From an uncultured Clostridia bacterium (GTDB lineage: Bacteria > Bacillota > Clostridia > TANB77 > CAG-508): a stretch of DNA of 64,000 nt. Below the pieces are notes generated by a model, which did no database searches, was not told the origin of the DNA, and saw only the letters and a list, made by a program, of their open reading frames with translations. Below are positions 33,473-41,526 of the stretch, one piece after another. Numbering within the stretch: the stretch's first letter is position 1; every line of letters begins with the position of its first letter. Both the position numbers and the translations under genes were made by a program. The DNA lies in the NCBI GenBank assembly GCA_928721565.1, contig OV788638.1, positions 496,001 to 560,000 on the forward strand, given 5' to 3'.

Positions 33473-36400
33473 ATGGGAGATGTAAGTGAAAATTTTAAAC
33501 AGAAAGTTAAACAGATAACAAAGACAGTAATAAAAAAGGGCGGAAAGAAATTAATATTAGCACTTGTACCCATACTATTAATAGTGGCATTGCTAGCAGG
33601 GGCTGTTTATTTTATAACTATAGATGATGGAACTTATAAAGATGATGATTGGGGAAATACTAATTATGGTGCTTCTCAATATATTAATTCTGTTTCTGTT
33701 AATAGCGATGGAACAATAAGCAATAGTACTACTGCTGAAGAGTTATGGGATAAGATGTTAAAAAATGGATGTAGAGTTGATAAGTATTTAAATTCACCTA
33801 AAGAATTAGCAAGAATAATGAGAGCAGAGATTGTAACTCAATATCCAGATACGAGAAAAAATCCGGATGAAGATTTTGATTGGAAAGATATTATTAATGA
33901 TCCAGATAATATGCAAGGAATAATAAAATTTAAAAGAGCTGATAACAAAAACAATAAGACGACAATGACATATGTAGATCCTGAAACATTCCAAAGTTAT
34001 ATTGATGAATATAATAAGACAGGAAGTGAGACTGCAAAAAATAATGCATTAACTCATTTTACATTAAAAAAGACTGCTGCATCTACAGCCACAGGAAATG
34101 GAGGTGCTGTTGCAGCTGGTGAAGGTGTGATGACAGATGTCTCACAAAAGATAATTGATGCTATTAATAAAACAAATTGGCCTGGAGCATCGCTTTGTGC
34201 AAAATGGGTTGATGATGTATACCAGAATGCTGGATTAACACCAAATAGAAAGGCATCTGCATATATGGCTTATCTTGCCAATGGAATTTCAACTGATAAA
34301 ACTGCAATACCAATAGGTGCAGCTGTATATGGAACTGGTTCTGGATTGGCTGGTGGTCCCTATGGACATGTTGGTATTTATATTGGAGATGGTAAGGTTG
34401 TGGATAGTGTTACAACTGGAAAAAAGACATCTACATTAGAAGAATGGATTGGCTGGCAAGAGAGACAGGCAGTAAATGCAAATAATCAACTGGCAGATTT
34501 AAATGGAAATATTCAACATGGATGGCTTGGTTGGGGATGGGCTGATGGAAATAAAACTAGAGGAACAACTGAAGATACATCTGTAACACCAATTAAATCT
34601 AAAACAGAAAGCAAGAAAGATAGTAATAAAAAAGAAGAAACATCAAATAATCAAACAGCAGTTGAAACAGAAGAATCAGGAGATGGATATGACAAAACAT
34701 ATACATCATCTGCTGGAATAAAATATAAGCTATATAAACAATCAGAAAAATCATGTAGTCAAAACTCTTATGCAGGTAACCATTATTGGGAGGGAACTGT
34801 TGCAACTGATGGATGTGGACCATCATCAATTGCAATATTGGCTAGTGGTGTATTAAATTCAGAAATGAACCCCGGTGATGTAGCTGCACAAATGAGTGAA
34901 ACAAGTTATGTAACACTACAAGCGGAAATGAATTCATTGGGGATGAATGCAGAAGTAATTCAAAGTCCATCAGCAGAAACGATACAAGATAATTTAAGAA
35001 ATGGAAAAGTAATGCTTGTTTCTGTTAACAGTAGTACACAATTTACAGGAAATAGTCATATAATGACTTTGATAGATATTAATGAACAAGGACAAGTTTA
35101 TATAGGGAATCCCGGAAGCAGAGAAAAAAATGGTTGGTATGATATAAGCGAAATAATGAAAGGATGTCAATATATTATAACAACTGATGCAGGAGCAGCA
35201 GGAGTTGCAAATTCAACAAATACATCTAATTATGTAGCTGTTGTTGCTACATGGAGTGAACATCAAGTTTTAATGAAAACTAATGATCCTAATGTTCAAG
35301 GAAAGTATGGAATAGGTGCAGAAGAACAAACTGTAGAGCATACATATACAATGACTACATCAACAGTAAATTTCCAAGAAATGGTTGAACCATATACAGT
35401 ACCATTTGATTTATTATGGGCATTTATGGTAGTTGGAGAAGACAAAAAATTTGTGTTTGACTTTGCAGATTTAATTTATAATAGTGATATTCAAATAACA
35501 GTATATGATAACAAGACTACTAATACTGATATAGATGATTGGAATTATACGCAGAGAACTAAAGCTGATGTCGATGTTGAAATTACTGCACAATATACAG
35601 ATTCAGTAAGTGGAAAGACTTTTTCGGAAGTTAAGAACAATCAGCATGTGGATGACCCATATAGTGAGACTACTTATAATACAAGAAAAACGGTCATAAC
35701 CACAACAAATACTATAAATACTGTGTTAACTAGAGCGAATGTATGGACAGTTGATTATGAAAATGAGTATACATACTCTGAACCAAATGAAACAGGAGGA
35801 GATCCTAATACAATTTCTCATGATGATCAACAATATGCAGATAAGCCTGATACGACGAAAAAAGGAAATGTTGATTTTAACTGTGAACATATAGAAAGTG
35901 CAGAACAAGAAGTAATAAATAATGTAATAAATAAATACATGGATGATGATTCGGCTGGACCAATAGTAATTCCATCTGAAAATCCATCTGAAAATCATAG
36001 TTCTAGTACGAGTACGAAACCAGTACCAAGTGCAAGTTCAGTAAATGTAAAAAGATTTTTTAACTATGTTAATATGTATACTAAATATGTGAATATTTCA
36101 GATACAGTTACAAATAAGGTGGAAACACAAAAGTATATACAAGGAGTCCCAGAAGTTAAAGAAAAAACAGATAAAGATGCTGATGAGCCTAATTTTGTAA
36201 CAATATTTTTGAAAAAGAAAAATAGAAAAAATAAAAAGAATGTGTTATCTGTGACAAAATGGTTATTTGAAATAATAGAAGAAAATGATAGTACATCAGA
36301 TATGTTGGATTTAATAAAATACTTATTATACAAAGCAACAGGAAAAAGTTATGGAATTAAAGAATTTGATTTTAATAGCTATTTTAGTCCAAAGACTTTA

Positions 36401-37249
36401 ATAACAGTAGGATCTGGTGATTATATTGTTAATATAGACATGAGTGACCCTAATCTAGTTATAACAGATTTAAATACATTAAAACAAGCATTCTCATGGT
36501 ACTCTAATGATAGAGTATTACAACAATATGCTTCATATTTCTTGGAATGTCAAGAAAAATATAGAGTAAATGCTATATTTGCAGCTGCGGTATCAATAAC
36601 AGAAAGTAGTGCAGGAACTAATGTACAGATTGGTGGAAATAATATGTTTAGTATTTCAAATGGAGGCCAAGGAAACTGGAATCAATATGGTTCAATGAAT
36701 AGTTCTATAGATGCGTTCTTCAGTTTGATAAGCAAAGAGTATTTTACGAATAGTCAATATTCAGTTGATAGTATATCAAGAGGAAATCCTGTTGGATCAC
36801 ACTGTTATTGTGTACCACCAGATGATTGGATAAAAAATACATGCACTTATATGACGGGGATGTTTAATGCTGCAGGAATTACTACAACAACATCATCAGG
36901 CGAAACAACTGAAAAAGGTGAGAAAATAGTGGCGGCAGCAAAAGAAAAATTAAGATGCTCATATGTATATGGTGCAGCAGGACCAAGTACATTTGATTGT
37001 TCTGGATTAACAATGTGGTGTTATAAAAAAATAGGAATTGATCTTCCACATAATGATCTTGCACAAAAAAATGCAGCAACTAAAGTTGTTTCAGTATCAG
37101 AAGCAAGGGTAGGAGATATTTTATGGAGATCAGGACATGTTGCAATTTATATTGGAAATGGACAATGCATAGAGGCTCCGCATACAGGAGATGTTGTAAA
37201 AATAAATAATGTTGGTAGTCGATTCACGAGTGCATTACAATTCTATTAA
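33473..37249 (+). CDS. Multi-domain cell-wall hydrolase of T4SS locus 2 (VirB1-like)
   Basis: 1258 residues, exported by a single N-terminal anchor (LILALVPILLIVALLAGAVYFI). Domains in order: a first NlpC/P60- or CHAP-like domain at about 225-360 (Cys in SLCAKWVDD, His in GHVGIYIGDG); a C39-like papain-fold domain at about 420-570 (DGCGPSSIAI, NSHIMTLID, IGNPGS); a long linker with Thr/Asp-rich beta segments (about 600-880); a glucosaminidase-type lysozyme domain at about 1000-1130 (VNAIFAAAVSITESSAGTN with the catalytic Glu near 1043, then NMFSIS); and a C-terminal NlpC/P60 domain (FDCSG with Cys near 1176, GHVAIYIG, APHTGD). It would cut both glycan and peptide bonds to let a secretion channel pass the wall. 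Confidence 0.85.
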   Translation: MGDVSENFKQKVKQITKTVIKKGGKKLILALVPILLIVALLAGAVYFITIDDGTYKDDDWGNTNYGASQYINSVSVNSDGTISNSTTAEELWDKMLKNGCRVDKYLNSPKELARIMRAEIVTQYPDTRKNPDEDFDWKDIINDPDNMQGIIKFKRADNKNNKTTMTYVDPETFQSYIDEYNKTGSETAKNNALTHFTLKKTAASTATGNGGAVAAGEGVMTDVSQKIIDAINKTNWPGASLCAKWVDDVYQNAGLTPNRKASAYMAYLANGISTDKTAIPIGAAVYGTGSGLAGGPYGHVGIYIGDGKVVDSVTTGKKTSTLEEWIGWQERQAVNANNQLADLNGNIQHGWLGWGWADGNKTRGTTEDTSVTPIKSKTESKKDSNKKEETSNNQTAVETEESGDGYDKTYTSSAGIKYKLYKQSEKSCSQNSYAGNHYWEGTVATDGCGPSSIAILASGVLNSEMNPGDVAAQMSETSYVTLQAEMNSLGMNAEVIQSPSAETIQDNLRNGKVMLVSVNSSTQFTGNSHIMTLIDINEQGQVYIGNPGSREKNGWYDISEIMKGCQYIITTDAGAAGVANSTNTSNYVAVVATWSEHQVLMKTNDPNVQGKYGIGAEEQTVEHTYTMTTSTVNFQEMVEPYTVPFDLLWAFMVVGEDKKFVFDFADLIYNSDIQITVYDNKTTNTDIDDWNYTQRTKADVDVEITAQYTDSVSGKTFSEVKNNQHVDDPYSETTYNTRKTVITTTNTINTVLTRANVWTVDYENEYTYSEPNETGGDPNTISHDDQQYADKPDTTKKGNVDFNCEHIESAEQEVINNVINKYMDDDSAGPIVIPSENPSENHSSSTSTKPVPSASSVNVKRFFNYVNMYTKYVNISDTVTNKVETQKYIQGVPEVKEKTDKDADEPNFVTIFLKKKNRKNKKNVLSVTKWLFEIIEENDSTSDMLDLIKYLLYKATGKSYGIKEFDFNSYFSPKTLITVGSGDYIVNIDMSDPNLVITDLNTLKQAFSWYSNDRVLQQYASYFLECQEKYRVNAIFAAAVSITESSAGTNVQIGGNNMFSISNGGQGNWNQYGSMNSSIDAFFSLISKEYFTNSQYSVDSISRGNPVGSHCYCVPPDDWIKNTCTYMTGMFNAAGITTTTSSGETTEKGEKIVAAAKEKLRCSYVYGAAGPSTFDCSGLTMWCYKKIGIDLPHNDLAQKNAATKVVSVSEARVGDILWRSGHVAIYIGNGQCIEAPHTGDVVKINNVGSRFTSALQFY

Positions 37250-37272
37250 TAAAAATGAGGAGGACTAGTCTA

Positions 37273-38433
37273 ATGGATAAAACCAAGAGAAAAATAAAAA
37301 TAATATTAATAGGCCTTATATTAATAGTTATTGCATGTTTTGGAGTTATCTATAATTTAAATAATATGCAGAAAATAAATATAAGTGAAAACGTTTCTGG
37401 AGACGGTGATTCTAAGATTGAATATGAAAATGAAAAGGTTAGAGATGCCACTCAATTCTTCTCTGTAGAAAAATGTATTCAAAATAATATAGATAAAAAT
37501 TTTTCAGCTAAAGATATGAATTTACTATATGATGATTATGTGATAAGTTTTGCAATATATGGTCAAATATTGGATAGTAATACAAATTCAACTAAAGATG
37601 CTTATTATATTTTGCGATTGGATACTGAAAATGATACATTTAAAATCGAAAACTTAGAAGAAAAACAATATAGTAACATAAACCAAATTGATTTAAAAAC
37701 AGATATTAATAAAATTGAGAATAATGGTAGTAATAAAATGGAATATACTACTGTGACAGATGAACAACTAAGTAGAATTTATTATGAACAATTTTCAAAG
37801 TTAGAAATAGAAAATCCAGAAAAAGCCTATGAAATATTAGATGAGAAATATAGGGAAGAGAGATTTCCTACGATAGAAGATTTCAAAGAATACATAAATA
37901 ATTATAAAGATATTATAAAAACTGGTGCAATAGCTAAATATTCAAGAGATATTCAAAATGACTATACAGAATGTGTGTTAGTAGATAATTATAATAACTA
38001 TTATACGTTAAAAGAAACAAGCATTATGAATTATACAATTATGTTAGATAATTATACTATAAAAACAAGTGATTATGAAGAAAAATATCAAGAGCTTGAT
38101 GATAAAGACAAAGTCCAAGCAAATGCATATATTTTCTTACAAATGATTAATACAAAAGACTACAAACATGCATATGATATACTAGACCCCAATTTTAAAC
38201 AAAATAATTTTAGCACATTGGAAAAATTTATGCAGTATGTAAAAGATAACTTTTTTGATTATAATATTAATTCGCCATTATCATCTGAAAAGTCTATTGA
38301 AGAACAAGGTGAATATTATATATACAAAACAGTAGTAAGAAATAATAGTGGAAGTGCTGCAGAATCTAAACAAATAACTATAATAATGAAAATTTTAGAT
38401 GGAACAGATTTTGTAATGTCATTTAGTATATAA
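37273..38433 (+). CDS. VirB8/TcpC-like protein candidate with two NTF2-like repeats, T4SS locus 2
   Basis: 386 residues from ATG 37273 (SD GAGGAGG; a frame from 37255 would start inside the SD). One N-terminal helix (IILIGLILIVIACFGVIYNL) and an extracellular part. Two copies of the motif (EKAYEILDEKYREERFPTIE near 184, HAYDILDPNFKQNNFSTLE near 298) match the single copy in the protein at 32494-33441. Two NTF2-like domains behind one helix is the layout of TcpC from Gram-positive conjugation systems. Ends at a terminator, so it closes the first transcription unit of locus 2. Confidence 0.62.
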   Translation: MDKTKRKIKIILIGLILIVIACFGVIYNLNNMQKINISENVSGDGDSKIEYENEKVRDATQFFSVEKCIQNNIDKNFSAKDMNLLYDDYVISFAIYGQILDSNTNSTKDAYYILRLDTENDTFKIENLEEKQYSNINQIDLKTDINKIENNGSNKMEYTTVTDEQLSRIYYEQFSKLEIENPEKAYEILDEKYREERFPTIEDFKEYINNYKDIIKTGAIAKYSRDIQNDYTECVLVDNYNNYYTLKETSIMNYTIMLDNYTIKTSDYEEKYQELDDKDKVQANAYIFLQMINTKDYKHAYDILDPNFKQNNFSTLEKFMQYVKDNFFDYNINSPLSSEKSIEEQGEYYIYKTVVRNNSGSAAESKQITIIMKILDGTDFVMSFSI

Positions 38434-38439
38434 AAGAAG

Positions 38440-38477
38440 AGAGAATGTCCTAAATAATAAAAGGACTTCTCTTTTTT
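38440..38477 (+). terminator. Terminator inside T4SS locus 2
   Basis: AGAGAA.GTCCT pairs with AGGACTTCTCT (one bulge), then a seven-T run, just past the gene at 37273-38433. Confidence 0.75.
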
Positions 38478-38540
38478 TATGCAAAAAAAGGGTTGAAATA
38501 GCTAAAAATCAGTAAAAATAACAAAAATTATCAAAAAAAC

Positions 38541-38569
38541 TTGCAAAAAAATTGTATATGTTTTATAAT
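38541..38569 (+). promoter_or_regulatory. Second promoter of T4SS locus 2
   Basis: TTGCAA (38541-38546), 17-base spacer, TATAAT (38564-38569), then TAAATAAG. Close in sequence to the promoter at 32425-32453, which suggests common control of both units. Confidence 0.8.
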
Positions 38570-38615
38570 TAAATAAGTAAGATATATATAATATATTAGG
38601 AAATTAGGTGATATT

Positions 38616-38999
38616 GTGCAGAAGAACAAAATAATAAAGATAATACTCATCAGCATAGTAATGATTATAACATTAATAAATTTTATTAACGTAGCTTATG
38701 CAGCTGTAGATCCTGCAGAAAATCCAGGTTATTATAATCCAACACAAAGTACTACTAATGATTCAAAATTAACAGAAAAAGCGGGAGTAATTCTAGGAAT
38801 TATAAATGTTGTTGGAATAGTAGTATCTGTAATAACATTAATGGTAGTGGGAATGAAATATATGTTTGGAAGCATAGATGAAAAAGCAGAGTATAAAAAA
38901 ACAGCTATTACATATTTCATAGGAGCTGCTTTGGTATTTGGAGTTACTACAATACCCAATATTCTATATCGAATAGGACAAAATGTACAGAACATATAA
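38616..38999 (+). CDS. VirB2/TrbC-like pilin-type protein 1, T4SS locus 2
   Basis: 127 residues from GTG 38616 (SD TTAGGTGAT). Signal peptide-like start (IIKIILISIVMIITLINFINVAYAA), a short Pro/Asn-rich segment, then two membrane helices joined by GMKYMFGSIDEKAEYKKT. The same architecture and loop (GSxEEKAEYKKT) recur at 39500-39859. This is the TrbC/VirB2 plan; whether it forms a pilus or only a channel part is open. Confidence 0.72.
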   Translation: MQKNKIIKIILISIVMIITLINFINVAYAAVDPAENPGYYNPTQSTTNDSKLTEKAGVILGIINVVGIVVSVITLMVVGMKYMFGSIDEKAEYKKTAITYFIGAALVFGVTTIPNILYRIGQNVQNI

Positions 39000-39026
39000 A
39001 AAGAAATTTGTAAGTAGGTGATAATA

Positions 39027-39431
39027 GTGATATGTAAAATTGCTAAAGTAATGGTAAGGATAACAATAGTATTAATAATATACCAATTTCTAACTATTCC
39101 AACAATTCACGCATTATCTTGGGATGAAATATTTACGACAGGAGATGATTTTGTCGCAAATGGAAAGAGTGCAAGTCAAGGGGAAAATTCTGTGGTAAAT
39201 ACAGAAAAAGTTAAAAGCACAAGCACAGATGTTTACAATGTTCTAGTTACATTAGGAGTAGCTCTTGCAGTAATAATTGGAGGAATATTAGGAATACAAA
39301 TGATGTGGGGAAGTATAGAACAACAAGTTAAAGCTAAAGAAATGCTAGCTCCATATGGAATAGGTTGTGTGGTAGTGTTTGGAGCATTTGGAATATGGAA
39401 ACTAGCAGTAACAATATTTTCACAATTATAA
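39027..39431 (+). CDS. VirB2/TrbC-like protein 2, T4SS locus 2
   Basis: 134 residues from GTG 39027, with TAGGTGATA at the right distance (a frame from GTG 39018 would overlap the SD). Signal peptide-like start, a polar stretch (FTTGDDFVANGKSASQGENSV) and two helices around IQMMWGSIEQQVKAKEML. More diverged from the other two pilin-like proteins, with the loop sequence GSIEQQVKAKE in place of EKAEYKK. Confidence 0.65.
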   Translation: MICKIAKVMVRITIVLIIYQFLTIPTIHALSWDEIFTTGDDFVANGKSASQGENSVVNTEKVKSTSTDVYNVLVTLGVALAVIIGGILGIQMMWGSIEQQVKAKEMLAPYGIGCVVVFGAFGIWKLAVTIFSQL

Positions 39432-39499
39432 AATAGTTATTAACATTCTGGAAGACCAGATTATAATAAATTGAATTGAATAAAAAGGAGGAGAATAAA

Positions 39500-39859
39500 A
39501 TGAGCAAGAAAACAATGAAAATATTAACAACAGTTGCTACAATATTATTAATTGTGTCTATGGGAGCATCTGTAGTATATGGATTAACTCCAAAAGACAT
39601 GCAAGCCAATACATCTGCAACAGGAACAAGTGAAGTACAAAGTTTAGGACAAAATGTTATGGGTGTTATACAGGTAGCAGGCGTAGTAATAGCTGTAATA
39701 ATATTAATGGTATTAGGTATAAAATATATGATGGGTAGTGCAGAAGAAAAAGCTGAATATAAGAAAACAATGATACCATATTTAGTAGGTGCAATTCTAA
39801 TATTTGCAGCATCTACAATAGCAAATGTTGTATACAAATTTGCAACAGGTTTAAAATAA
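39500..39859 (+). CDS. VirB2/TrbC-like pilin-type protein 3, T4SS locus 2
   Basis: 119 residues from ATG 39500 (SD AGGAGGAG). Signal peptide-like start (TMKILTTVATILLIVSMGASVVYG), polar segment, two helices around GIKYMMGSAEEKAEYKKTMIPYLVGA. Its C-terminal half is very close to that of the protein at 38616-38999, so the two arose by duplication. Ends before a strong terminator, which may make pilin mRNA more abundant than the ATPase genes downstream. Confidence 0.75.
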   Translation: MSKKTMKILTTVATILLIVSMGASVVYGLTPKDMQANTSATGTSEVQSLGQNVMGVIQVAGVVIAVIILMVLGIKYMMGSAEEKAEYKKTMIPYLVGAILIFAASTIANVVYKFATGLK

Positions 39860-39881
39860 AATATTATAATAAAAAAACTTC

Positions 39882-39921
39882 AAAAAAAATCGATAAATAC
39901 TTCCATTTATCGATTTTTTTT
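39882..39921 (+). terminator. Strong terminator after the pilin-type genes
   Basis: AAAAAAATCGATAAAT pairs with ATTTATCGATTTTTTTT around six bases. Full-strength form between pilin genes and PrgI/VirB4 genes. Confidence 0.85.
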
Positions 39922-39965
39922 GCTATAATAAAATAAGATAATTATATAAAACAAAGGAGGAAAAC

Positions 39966-40313
39966 ATGGGAACATATAATTTGCCAAGAAATGTAAAAGG
40001 TGAAGGAAGAATCTTATTTATATTTTCAACAAAGTCTTTAATAACTACATGCATAGGTGGAGTAGTTGGTTTGGTATTTTATTTTATATTTAAACTTATA
40101 GGATTAACAATGGTTGGAATAGTAATTACATTGATATTAGCTGCAATTGGATATGCAATTGGAATGTTTAAAATACCAGATACAAATGGATTAGAAATAA
40201 CGAGAAAAACAGGTGGAGAAAATATAGATGATATAATAAAAAGATATATAAAATTTAAAAAAAATAATAAAAAATTATATGTATATACAAAGGAGGAAAA
40301 TTTAAATGAATAG
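39966..40313 (+). CDS. PrgI/VirB3-like protein, T4SS locus 2
   Basis: 115 residues. YNLPRNVKGEGRILFIFS at the start, two closely spaced helices (LITTCIGGVVGLVFYFIF, MVGIVITLILAAIGYAIGMF), then IPDTNGLEITRKTGGENIDDIIKRYIKFKKNNKKLYVYTKEE, the standard plan of PrgI proteins that precede VirB4 in Gram-positive T4SS clusters. SD AAAGGAGG. Overlaps the next gene by eight bases. Confidence 0.85.
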   Translation: MGTYNLPRNVKGEGRILFIFSTKSLITTCIGGVVGLVFYFIFKLIGLTMVGIVITLILAAIGYAIGMFKIPDTNGLEITRKTGGENIDDIIKRYIKFKKNNKKLYVYTKEENLNE

Positions 40314-41526
40314 TGATACATCAACTCAATTAATACAAATGCTTACATATATTTTAGTTCCTATAGTTATAGCTGTAGTTGCTCTTATTGGATTTTTAGT
40401 ATATCTATACATAAAAGAAAAAAGAGAAAAAATTTTAAAGAAACAGGAAGAAGAAGGAACAAAAATAGTTAATACAAATACAAATTCACAAAATAAGCAA
40501 TCAATCTTTAATTTTATGGAATTTGATTCTGTACAAGATAACATGATTGTACAAAGAAATGGAAATAGATATTTAATGGTAGTAGAATGCCAAGGAATAA
40601 ATTATGATTTAATGTCTGGAGTAGAAAAAACAGGAGTTGAGGAAGGTTTTGTACAGTTTTTAAATACATTAAGATACCCAATACAGATTTATATTCAGAC
40701 AAGATCAATAAATCTTGAATCAAGTTTGGTTGGATATAGAGAAAAAGTAAAAGAAGTAGAAGTAAAATTAAGAAATATGCAGATGAGATATAACCAAATG
40801 AGAGAGTCTAATGAATATTCAGAAGAACAATTAAGAAAGGCATTTTACGAAGTTACTAAGCAATCTAATTTATATGAATATGGTAAATCAATATTACAAG
40901 ACACTGAGAAAATGAGTTTAAACAAAAATATATTAAATAAAAAATATTATATTATAATACCATATCTTTCAGCAGAGGCATCTGGAGAAAATTTAGACAA
41001 AAAAGAAATTGAGGGAATAGCATTTTCTGAGTTATATACAAGAGCTCAATCATTAATAAATTCTATTTCAGTATGTGGTGTTAGAGGAAAAGTCCTAAGA
41101 TCAAATGAATTAATCGAATTATTATATATGGCTTATAACAGAGATGAGGCAGAAACATTTGGATTAGATAAAGCAATTCAGGCAGGATATGATGAAATGT
41201 ATGCAACAGCACCAGATGTTTTAAAGAAAAAGATGAAAGAAATAGACAAAATGATTGAAGATAAAGCTATTGCAATGGCAAATGAAAAAGTAGAACAAGC
41301 AAAAACAGAATTAGAAAAACAAGTAGAAGAAAAAGAAGAAAATATGGATGATTTAATTGCAGAGATGGCAAAAATAATTATTGGAGAGAATGAACAATAC
41401 ATAGGAAAAGAATTAACAGACAAAGCAATTGAAAAGGTGGATGAAGAAAATACAAAAGAAGGAGGTCAAGCTAATGGCAAGAAAAAAACAAAAACAACAA
41501 GGGGTAGAAAGAAGACAACAGTATAA
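40306..41526 (+). CDS. VirB4 partner protein with membrane anchor, T4SS locus 2
   Basis: 406 residues. One N-terminal helix (LTYILVPIVIAVVALIGFLVYLYI), a charged linker, then MEFDSVQDNMIVQRNGNRYLMVVECQGINYDLMSG...VQFLNTLRYPIQIYIQTRSIN, the block also present in the locus 1 gene at 14469-15008. A long coiled-coil-rich part follows (about 150-385), ending in a Lys/Arg/Thr-rich tail. It probably supplies the N-terminal region that other VirB4 proteins carry in one chain. Its end overlaps the VirB4 start by 53 bases. Confidence 0.78.
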   Translation: MNSDTSTQLIQMLTYILVPIVIAVVALIGFLVYLYIKEKREKILKKQEEEGTKIVNTNTNSQNKQSIFNFMEFDSVQDNMIVQRNGNRYLMVVECQGINYDLMSGVEKTGVEEGFVQFLNTLRYPIQIYIQTRSINLESSLVGYREKVKEVEVKLRNMQMRYNQMRESNEYSEEQLRKAFYEVTKQSNLYEYGKSILQDTEKMSLNKNILNKKYYIIIPYLSAEASGENLDKKEIEGIAFSELYTRAQSLINSISVCGVRGKVLRSNELIELLYMAYNRDEAETFGLDKAIQAGYDEMYATAPDVLKKKMKEIDKMIEDKAIAMANEKVEQAKTELEKQVEEKEENMDDLIAEMAKIIIGENEQYIGKELTDKAIEKVDEENTKEGGQANGKKKTKTTRGRKKTTV

